The translations under genes and the position numbers were made by a program. DNA of 64,000 nucleotides from Coprinellus micaceus. Its lineage: Eukaryota > Basidiomycota > Agaricomycetes > Agaricales > Psathyrellaceae. How positions within the stretch are numbered: the first letter of the stretch is position 1; each line of letters begins with the position of its first letter. The notes under the pieces were generated by a model that saw nothing but the letters and a program-made list of their open reading frames with translations, searched no databases and had not been told where the DNA came from. This document shows, one piece after another, positions 36,585-47,578 of the stretch. The stretch lies in assembly GCA_951394405.1 (NCBI GenBank), contig OX596338.1, forward strand, positions 2,666,001-2,730,000. Direction: 5' to 3'.

Positions 36585-38685
36585 ATGGAATACCAGCAGA
36601 ACTACAACTGTAAGGCAACAATACCATCCATTTTCTGCACATTTACCGTATGGCTTTCCAGACAATCCGAATAGATCAGTCCCCTCCATCCAGACGCCCC
36701 ATGACGATGTAGCAGATGCTTTTGCGACCATGAACATTGGTCATGCCCAGGACCCCATCCAGCGCTCGGCGTCCGCCATGTCTGCTCGCAACGTCCCCCA
36801 GCACCCCCAGCGCATGCCTCCACGCCACGCCAATACGCTGCCCCCACAGCACGGAGATGGTTACTACCAGGACTACCCCCCTCAAGCCTATGAACAAAAT
36901 CGCCTTTCTGGCAATTCCCAATACAGCTACGACTCCTACGGTTCAGACGGCTACCAGCAACATCAGTACCAGCCCCAGCACTATCCTCAACAACAACAAC
37001 AGCAACAGTGGTCACCGAGCCCTCTCTACGACGCCGCATCTAACGTTCTCGGCGGGCCCCCTCCAGGGGCACCAAGCCCTGCACCCCCACCGCCCCACTT
37101 CCAGGGTCCTCCCCACATCCAGGGTCTCCCACCACGCCCTTCTCCCCAAGGTCTCTCACCCCAGGGCCTTCCCCAACGACCGTCTCCAACAGGAGGCTAC
37201 TATCCTGGCCCTTCGACATATGCCAATCAACAGAACGCTGATACCAGAAGTCTCTATTCACAGAACGATGCCCAAAGCGTGTATTCTTTCCAGTCCTCAG
37301 AGGGCCAAGCTGCTCCTCCACAACAACACCACCTCCCACCCCAGTCGCCCCCGGATTCCGATTTCGAGTTAAGGGGCCCTGTACGCAAGGCAACCGCAAT
37401 CGCCTCGGGAGCCCCGCACGGCAAGGCTGTGGATCTGAGCTCGCCGCCCTTCACGAAGGAGTACATTGACGAGTATCGGCAGCGCATCAAGGCCGATCCC
37501 GATCCAGAAGCACACTTCCTCTACGCGAAGTACCTCGTTGAGGCTGCCAAAAAGTTCCGGGCAAATGCGAAGGATCCTCGTGTTGGCAAGAAGTATTCAG
37601 AGCTCCTCATCGGCGAGGCGCTGAAAGTTATGCGCCGGCTGGCGACGCAAGGGGATACGTACGGTGAAGCTCAATTCTTCTTGGCCAATTGCCATGGCAC
37701 TGGCGCTTTGGGTTTGCCCGTGGATCACGAGAAGGCGTACCACTTGTATTTGCAGGCGGCGAAGCAAAATCACGCGGCGGCAGCCTACAGGGTCGCAGTC
37801 TGCAATGAAATCGGTGCAGGAACGAAGCGGGAACCCCCACGGGCAGCGGCATTCTATCGCAAGGCCGCATCCCTGGGCGACACGGCAGCCATGTACAAGC
37901 TTGGCATGATTCTCCTTCAGGGGCTTCTAGAGGAACAACGGAATCCCCGCGAAGCAATTGGATGGCTCAAGAGGGCTGCGGAGCAAGCAGACGAGGAGAA
38001 CCCCCACGCTTTGCATGAACTGGCACTGCTATACGAGAATCCGCAAGGAAACCTTGTGCCCCACGACCCGCAATATTCCAAGTCCCTGTATACACAGGCG
38101 GCCCAGCTTGGGTATACTCCATCGCAGTACAAGCTGGGCCAATGCTACGAGTACGGTGCACTCGGATGCCCAGTCGATCCCAAGCGAAGTATCGCGTGGT
38201 ATACGAAGGCGGCAGAGAAGGGTGATGCGGAGGCCGAGTTGGCACTAAGGTGAGCCGAGTGCACATCCTCTGGATTTTAACTGCATCTGACGGGACACTT
38301 CGTGCAGTGGCTGGTACCTCACTGGGTCGGACGGTGTTCTTAAGCAAAGCGACAGCGAAGCCTATCTCTGGGCACGAAGGGCCGCAAACAAGGGCCTGAG
38401 CAAGGCAGAGTACGCTGTGGGGTACTATGCCGAGGTGGGCATTGGCGTCAAGCAGGATGTCGAGTTTGCAAAGAGGTGGTACATGAGAGCTGCTGGTGAG
38501 TACTTGCGCCATCTCTGTCTCGCTAGCGGCAAGGGGTTCTGACACTAGTGGACTTCTCAGCACAAGGGAACAAGCGCGCGATGAACAGGTTGACGGAGAT
38601 GAAGCGCCTCGGAAATAAGCGCCCACAGAATATGACCGCGAGGCCGACTAGACAGCAGGCGAAGGACGAGTGTGTTATCATCTAG
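36585..38685 (+). CDS. Sel1-repeat chitin synthase activator (SKT5/CHS4 type) with CaaX box
   Basis: Predicted regulator that activates class IV chitin synthase and anchors it at growth or septation sites. Exon 1 (36585-36609) is 25 nt; exon 2 starts at 36662, giving MEYQQNYNYNPNRSVPSIQT. About 270 residues of Gln/Pro/Ser-rich sequence follow. Then at least seven Sel1 repeats begin, for example AQFFLANCHGTGALGLPVDH, EKAYHLYLQAAKQNHAAAAY, YKLGMILLQGLLEEQRNPRE, SQYKLGQCYEYGALGCPVDP and KRSIAWYTKAAEKGDAEAEL. Two further introns lie near 38251-38307 and 38496-38560. The protein ends KDECVII, a CaaX box for prenylation, as in yeast Skt5/Chs4 (which also ends in a CaaX box). That ending, the low-complexity leader and the repeat number support the call over a generic Sel1 protein. 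It lies 79 bp downstream of JHD1. Confidence 0.88.
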
Positions 38686-39476
38686 GCGCATCTCAAAAGT
38701 TTCCCCCTTCTCGCTCCAACCTAGACAATGTTTCCTGGACTTATGTGGTCCTTGTCGAAGCCTGGGCCCTGGAAGGCGTTTGCATGGGACACTGAAGAGT
38801 ATTGTAAGCATTATATCCTGGAGACTCCCAACTACTACCCACATATCTGGTCCTCGGAACCCTACCTAATTAACATACCTACCACACATCCTATCTATTC
38901 TTCTCGGTCTCCCTACCCACTTGGCCAATATTTACTGGTCCCGCACCTCATTATTTCGTGATGTTCTTGGCACAAAGGCCGGTTCCGGAACTTCAACAAA
39001 AGGGGGTGCTTTGGCCCTTCCTCGGCGTCATCCAGGCGGGCGCCTAATTGGAAGCGCCTAATGCGGGATGTTCACTGGTACCCGCGAGAGGCCTTTATAC
39101 TCTCACCTTTGCAGATATTTGTGAACTGACAAACTTAGGGCCAGTTTCAGGAGCAGAAATGTGACCGGAACGCGGGGACGGGGACAGAAGGACAGTCCAG
39201 TTTGGGTGTGCAACTGAAAACGAGGGTACATTTGGGAGTTACATCCACAGCGGATACTGAGATCAAGCGAGCCGTGCATATTCTGTAGGGAAACGGAGAC
39301 AGACCTCAGTCAGGATGACAGGCCACACGACTTGCAGTGCCGCAACCGATTCACCCGATGCGTATGGTCACCCACCGAAACCTCGATGCGAAGCTTGTCC
39401 GAGGGGGTGTACATTGCGCTCCTGTTGCTTAACCATGTGGGGTAGGGCATGATGCGACGTCGCCCGGGTTCGTGGA
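38686..39476. other. Intergenic stretch, no gene seen
   Basis: About 790 bp between the Sel1 protein and the second pseudogene. It is less GC-biased than its surroundings and has no frame with recognisable content. The 3' flank of the Sel1 gene takes the first part. Confidence 0.45.
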
Positions 39477-40324
39477 ATGGATGACGACACCCACTTGCAT
39501 GCCATGGCGAATATCATCCGTTCAGCCAAGTCCGGTAGCGACTGGACGATAAACGAGGTAGTTGGATTCAACATTACTGTCATGGATGACAACGTGGTAA
39601 CCTTCTTTGGCAATCCCAATCTCCCCGCATCCACCGTCGACCCAATCATTCTCAACAATGTTAGCCTGCCCCCAGGGCGAGTGGCGAAATCGACTCGTCT
39701 GTTCTTCCGTTATCTGGAAGATGCGATGGAACGATTTCCGCCAGGCCAACCTACAGAAGCAGCTGTCGACACCTTCGCCTTTCATCTATTGGGGTTGCTG
39801 GATTATGACGAGCCCAATCGTGCCGTATACAAACGAATGGAAATTGGCTTTATAATGTGCGGCCAACGCGTTGATGCTAAGCCGGACATCTGCGTCATGG
39901 ATGATAATTATCTCCTCCTTGTACAAAAGGATACAGTGGGTCGCACAACCCCTTTGCAGCAATAACAGGCCTTCTCACATTATCCCAAGCGCCATCATCC
40001 TGCCGACGACCCGCAGCCTCAGTTGATAGCGGAAGTGGTTGCGGCTTTCTACGAGAATACCAGGCGTCGCTGAGCGGCAGGGGACCAACTCGTTAACCAC
40101 CAATTATTTGCCGGGATGACCCTTACTGGAACGGCACCCATCTTCTACAAGATCTCCATTACTTCTGGACTTCTAGAAGCGATTTCCACCGCCCAATATC
40201 CCCGCCAGCAAACTGTCGTCCATAGGCTTATCCCAACCGGTATTCACGGGATGGAATGATGCCTTTGGAAAGTCGTCGAGTCGTTCTACAGTGCTTCGAA
40301 GCCTTCAAGACGATCATGGGGTAG
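39477..40324 (+). pseudogene. Degraded member of an Agaricomycete expanded family of unknown function
   Basis: Begins MDDDTHLHAMANIIRS and runs open to about 39962 through FAFHLLGLLDYDE and RMEIGFIMCGQRVDAKPDIC. Relatives I remember have a similar start, a CGE-x-HAKTDVC motif and LLVQEDK; here the last reads LLLVQKDT. A putative 33-nt intron (GTGGGT...ACAG, from about 39931) joins on to HHPADDPQPQLIAEVVAAFY. In-frame TGA follows after NTRRR, probably from CGA, yet the frame continues with the family-like AAGDQLVNHQLFAGMTLTGT and PIFYKISITSGL to HGME and another stop. The last segment, MPLESRRVVLQCFEAFKTIM, is out of frame by one base, so a small indel lies near 40255. A nonsense change plus a frameshift make it a pseudogene. 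The family match is from memory. Confidence 0.7.
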
Positions 40325-40778
40325 TGAGCTCTCAAACCACACACCCTTGAACTTGTGTAGTATAACCCGGATCAACTTCCCGGCTATCCCTTATGTCTCG
40401 ATGTTGTGATTGTGATTCCCTCTGTGTAGAATGTCCCTTTATGACCAGTAGTCTACTCGAGCCCCATGAGTCGAAATGTCGTCGTGACGGGCGTCTATCC
40501 GCTCGGAATTCACTTTGGTCTCGGAATAATGCGCATATCGTTATTTGTCCTTTGCATTTGATATACTATGACACACACGATCGCATGTTGGTGTTTCGTA
40601 CGAGCTACAGGGCTATTGATTTGCCTTTGAAGGAATTAGCGCGCAATTGGGCCTCGTAACGGTGTCGCTGTTTAGACGCCGATCGAACGAGTCGTAGGGT
40701 TAGGTGCAGCTTTCACCTGTACCACCACCACCACAAACGATAATTTTATTCTCTCGCTCCCCTTCTCATCAGCAAACC
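40325..40778. other. Upstream region of the DDX41-type helicase gene
   Basis: About 450 bp. It should hold the promoter of the helicase gene. An open frame at 40393-40659 is Cys/Ser-rich but shows no motif and I do not call it. Confidence 0.4.
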
Positions 40779-42996
<2,218 letters not shown>

Positions 42997-43092
42997 TGAC
43001 CGAATGTGCTATTCCACATAATTTATAATGTGTACAATCAGGCACATCTCCATTCCAGGGTCTCAGATCTCAGGTGCGCCAAACGCTATCTA

Positions 43093-44477
43093 CTATGCAT
43101 CGAACTTTGTGCAGTTCTCGCAATACCATTCGCCTTCTGGGGGTTCGATGTACCCTGCGCAGCCAAGATGGAACTGAGGGGATGGAGTTTGATGTCAGTT
43201 GGACGCACGGAAAAGGTCGAGGCTACGTACCCATTCGAGCGTACAGGAAGGGTTGTCGCACGCGATCATCTACAATGAACGGAGCAGTGAGTAAGAGGCG
43301 TCCGAGGAGTAGAATGGGACTCACGTCTCCAAACGACACCCTATTACAATAGCAGTAAAGCTCTTCATTCTTCTCATTCACCCTCGTCGGGTTAATGATC
43401 AACCTCTCCGCGACCGTCTTCATCAATGCCTTCTCCAACGGGCTTGCTCCTGACCCATCCTCCCCGTCAGTGCCTTCATAATCCCCGCCGTCCGTACCAT
43501 TATCGTCGGTATCCCCCGTCTCGTCGGTTTGTGGGGCGATGGTGATGGCGTTGTAGCTATCAATGTCGTTGGATGGCGGCGTGTTGATGTTTCGTGCGGA
43601 CTTGGGGACGGTGAGGTCGGGGAGTTGGATTGACCCTTCGGTGGAGTTGAGAGAAGCTTCTTGTTCTTTAATTGCGAGATCTAGCAAGCGGATGTGACGC
43701 TCTGCCTACGCGAGAATGTCAGTACTCTGAACTTGAAGAGGGTGGAAATGAGAAACGTACAACGTCGTAGGTCGCCTGGGCGAGGTTGACCTTCTCCTGG
43801 GACGCACGCAGGACTTCCTCAGACAGCCAGGCAATGTGCGAAAGGTACTCCCTGGATGTTTTGGGCTGCCGCGTTCGCTCAATGGGTATTGGCATTGGTG
43901 CTGATGAGTTCGTACGCTCCGGGAGGATTATTGCTGGTATTGAGGCGTTCTTCCTGGGCTCTTCTGCGGTATTCCCCTTACCAGGCGTCTGGGGTGCCTC
44001 TTCCATGCCGTCAGCGGGCGCCTCCTTTGGCGCGTCGTCTGTAGCACTAGTCCCTGAGGTGGGCCCGGAAGCCAGAGATCGTCGAAGTTCGATGTACTCA
44101 TTCAGCATAGGGAGCAGACTCGAGACATAGCCTGCGGCAACGGGTCAATTAGTGAGTCGCGTCGTCCACCAGGTGATTGCACGGCATACTCTGTGACTGC
44201 TCGTCCAGCTGCCGCATCAGAGACAGTTGCCGATGTATCGTCAATGGGAGCTGCTCGACGACTGTAGCGTGGTCAACAGCGAGCGCAACGAAGGAAACGA
44301 CGACGACGCACTTTCATAACGTTCCTCGCGAACGAGGTCCCATACTTCGCGCTCCTTTTCCTCCTGGCCCTTCTCGTCTACCTCGTCCTCGTCGACGCGT
44401 ATTTCGGGTTCCTCAACGTCGATCTCTATTTCCTCCTGGTGAAATGCTTGGGACCGTCTCCGTTTTCGTGAAGACAT
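43093..44477 (-). CDS. ING-family PHD-finger chromatin protein
   Basis: Reader of H3K4me3 that targets histone acetyltransferase or deacetylase complexes (Yng1/Yng2/Pho23 relatives). The ATG at 44477 gives MSSRKRRRSQAFHQEEIEID. After a short acidic linker, the ING N-terminal coiled domain is built from small exons: IVEQLPLTIHRQLSLMRQLD, then SYVSSLLPMLNEYIELRRSL, then a Ser/Pro-rich stretch and HIAWLSEEVLRASQEKVNLA with QATYDVAERHIRLLD. A low-complexity acidic region follows. The PHD finger is split over three exons: EELYCYCNRVSFGDMIACDN, PSCTLEWFHLGCAGY and EGEWYCENCTKFDA, with the Cys4-His-Cys3 ligands in place. Stop at 43093-43095. Which of the three yeast-type subgroups it belongs to cannot be settled by eye. 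Confidence 0.92.
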
Positions 44478-44835
44478 AGGAATAGGGTGTATTGATGGGA
44501 TTCGCACGGTGTTGGGTTGCTGTGATGAGTCTGAGAAACCATTTCCTTCTCCTTGAACGGTGACGCTCAGGTCACACAGGGCCTGTCCCACTCCAACCCA
44601 AACCCCCACCTCCCTCTGGATGTCTGGAATATGATCTACCATTCGCATTTTGCCTAGAGAACGGGCTCAAGCTCACTCCGCGCAACCCTCTCCCTCCTCT
44701 TCCTCGTCACCAGGCTGTGGCGCTCCTCACCCGCCATAGTCCTCCTCACCTCTTCACCCGTCACGAATCCACCCAATTATCATCACTTTCCCCAAATTTT
44801 CTGATTTTCCCCCTCCCCACCCCTTTCTTTCCTCT

Positions 44836-46446
44836 ATGCCTTCGTCCCCGGCGCCTACTCCAACCGCGACCTCCAAGAACTGGGCCCACCGTTTGTTCCA
44901 GGATCCCGCGATGCTCGACTCATCACTTATCATCTCCGTCAACCCCGGCGGCGCCGACCCAGCCGCAGCGGGAGCAAGCCCAGAAAAGGAGAAGATGGAC
45001 CCAATCTGCGTCTCAGACCCTAGTCTCAGTACACCCTTGAAGGGCTGTACGGACGAATGTGGAGGCACTGCGCTGGCGGGGAAGCCCAGGACCTCCAGGC
45101 TCACCTTCCCATTTAGCGCTCACCGGCGCAAAGTGGTTCCACCGGGTGCACCCAGTCCCATCAAGCCCCGATCGGTCCCCGAACCCCCTGTTAGGCGGAA
45201 GCATGTCTTCATCTCCTCCCCCCTTCGCGATAGGGAAGACCCTGCACAGGGGTCAGACAGTGACACCGTTTTGTGTGCTTCTGAATCTGATGCTCCACCC
45301 ACGCAGCCCAGGCCACGTCCACCCCACCATGGTCGCTCACGACACTCGCTTCTCCTCACGAAATGGGTCTGGTCCTCCCGGCGCGCCCACCACGAAGAGC
45401 ATTCCTGCGTCGGAGGCGCTTCTCCCTATCCGCCGTCGGGTTATGGCGCCGCACCATTCGCCGAGAAACCGTCGCTACCGACCTTACATCCGGGCAACTA
45501 TAGGCCCCGCATGCATCGCCGCATGCCCTCTTTCTACACGGAGGAGAAGAGGCCCGACCAACCCCCGCTCACGACGTATCCTCGCCAGGGGGAGGTCGGC
45601 GGGCTCCGGGACCCGTACTGCGCTCGCGCGGACCGCAGCTTTGCTACGGTGCCCATCTGGACGCTGAAGAAGATCTTGTATCTTTTCGCCTTGCATCTTC
45701 CCCAATCCCCAATCACAGAGGACAATCTTATGGGAGATGCCTTCGAAGACGCGGGGAGCGAAGCCTCATTCAACACCGAATCTGAAGGATCTACCCTGGT
45801 TGGAAGCGAGTGTGACAGCGAATGGGACTCGCGTTCTGTGTCGACTGCCTGCTCTTCGAGGCAGGATCAGGGTGATGATGACATCACGTTTGGGGATCAC
45901 GACACAATAGGGCGCATGAAGGGTCAAAACCTACTCTCGCTCGCCGTTCGCCGCGTCAATCGCGAGCCAGACGTATGCACGCTGCATATGACAAGCGCTG
46001 TGTGGTTGTCCAGGCTCTATAGAGACCCCAGGGCGGAAAATCTCAAGCTCAACCTCGGGCAGCCCCGTTCGGCATGGGAGAGGCGTAATCACAACCAACA
46101 TCAACCCAAGAACACTTGGCCAAGCTGTTGGTATGGGCTATGGGAGCTCTTGATTGAGCTAGCTGCTAGGGATGGTCCTGTGGAAGCTAAGACACCGACC
46201 GAGAGCACGAAGGCGAAGATGCGGGCGCCCCAGCCGAAGGAGTTTAGATGGTTGAAGCTGCTTGGGGGGAAAGGCTCTGCTAAACCGGTGAAGCCAGGCC
46301 CGATGGCCCAACCGTTGCAACAGAAATCACAAGTGACTTCTGCCGTTGTGAAGACTAGTGGATCTGTTGGGCAGGTGTCCTGTGGTGGTGATAGGCAACC
46401 TGGATGGTTGCCGCTATTGGAGTCGTCGCATCCTGCGGCCGGCTAG
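44836..46446 (+). CDS. Hypothetical protein, long intronless ORF (536 aa)
   Basis: A single open frame of 536 codons, which is unlikely by chance in this intron-rich genome, so I call it coding, but I do not recognise the protein. It begins MPSSPAPTPTATSKNWAHRL and is Pro/Ser/Arg-rich through residue 260 (for example KPRTSRLTFPFSAHRRKVVP). One hydrophobic patch, TVPIWTLKKILYLFALHL, might be a membrane or amphipathic helix. It then has an acidic Ser-rich section (EDAGSEASFNTESEGSTLVG) and a basic C-terminal third. No repeats, cysteine pattern or enzyme motif were found. The composition suggests an intrinsically disordered regulatory protein, perhaps with phosphorylation sites. Divergent from the ING-type gene (358 bp). 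Confidence 0.6.
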   Translation: MPSSPAPTPTATSKNWAHRLFQDPAMLDSSLIISVNPGGADPAAAGASPEKEKMDPICVSDPSLSTPLKGCTDECGGTALAGKPRTSRLTFPFSAHRRKVVPPGAPSPIKPRSVPEPPVRRKHVFISSPLRDREDPAQGSDSDTVLCASESDAPPTQPRPRPPHHGRSRHSLLLTKWVWSSRRAHHEEHSCVGGASPYPPSGYGAAPFAEKPSLPTLHPGNYRPRMHRRMPSFYTEEKRPDQPPLTTYPRQGEVGGLRDPYCARADRSFATVPIWTLKKILYLFALHLPQSPITEDNLMGDAFEDAGSEASFNTESEGSTLVGSECDSEWDSRSVSTACSSRQDQGDDDITFGDHDTIGRMKGQNLLSLAVRRVNREPDVCTLHMTSAVWLSRLYRDPRAENLKLNLGQPRSAWERRNHNQHQPKNTWPSCWYGLWELLIELAARDGPVEAKTPTESTKAKMRAPQPKEFRWLKLLGGKGSAKPVKPGPMAQPLQQKSQVTSAVVKTSGSVGQVSCGGDRQPGWLPLLESSHPAAG

Positions 46447-47578
46447 GCGGACGCCTTCTCAAGTTTCATATGGCGTTGGCGACGATGGTTTCTTTCTTTT
46501 TCATTCTTTCTCTGTCCTATTTTTCAGTTTCTTCCGTCCCAATCTCTCTGTACTCTGAATCAGGATGGAAGAATACCAAAATTACTGCACGGACACGTTC
46601 TCTCTAGCTCACGGTAATTCGCAGTTGTACTTTTATCTTTGTTTTGTCTCTCCTCTCCCCTTTCTTCCCCCTGTTCCCCCATCCTCCTTTTGCCCGTAGA
46701 CCTCTTTCATTCTCTCTCTCACTTCAAAGATCTTGGAAGAGTTGTTGCACTTGGGCTTCGTGCGCGTTCACGGTATCTTTTCGCTCTACATATTACCCTC
46801 CCCTTCCACTTCCTCTCTCCCCCTCCCTCCTTATCTTCTATCTCCCCACCTAGACTTCCTTCCAGCCGAACCTTACAGCACATACCGGATCTTGCACCGC
46901 CTATACATTGCCTTGTAGTGGTAACTATCCCGTAGCAGACTTTTGGGGTTATATCAGTATAATTGTACTCGGATCGCAGCACTCGCCGTCGTTGACGTCC
47001 CGGCCTCTAGACTCTGCTCCACCCTAGAACTATTCCCCACATCGTACCCTAATATCCCTGTGACTCTGCCTGATGCAGAAATTGGACACAGCATTGCGAT
47101 GCCGTTTGATTGTGCCCAACCCCCAGTCCCCGCCGACCGCACATTGTTTAGGCAGGTATTGTCTCCTGGACTCCTAGTTGCACCGGACAGAAGACAACGG
47201 CGGAGCATTGCTGTGACCAGCCGTTCTCGAGGACCATAAGGTTCACCGGCGCTTATTTTACGATCGGCAGATAGCGAGATGATTCCCACGTTGCTTCATC
47301 TCCGGCTTGCCACCTGACCACCACCTCGATCTGGCGCCTCCTTCTGTCATTTCACACTGGCCTCATGGCTTCAATACCTTGGTTGTCGGACCCATGGGAC
47401 TATTCTCGGGATATAGAACGCCTACAAAACCACATATCTGGATGACATCGTGCACTGGGCAGTGCAATGCGGGATCACCAAATCGGTCTTCATGATTCCA
47501 GTTTATCCCAGGCCTAGCTGTTCTATCCCACATCTCCTTCATATTGGTTCGACTGCCGGCTGATAACCCCGTACTCAA
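46447..47578. other. Intergenic stretch, no gene seen
   Basis: About 1.1 kb. The first half (46480-46860) is strongly pyrimidine-rich with CTCTCTCCCC-type runs, the kind of stretch found around fungal promoters and 3' ends. Open frames here are low-complexity shadows. The second half holds the promoter of the pseudokinase gene. Confidence 0.45.

Noticed and set aside
46639..46982. Open frames in the pyrimidine-rich stretch upstream of the pseudokinase
   Set aside because: They consist of Ser/Pro/Leu from CT-rich repeats and have no other support.
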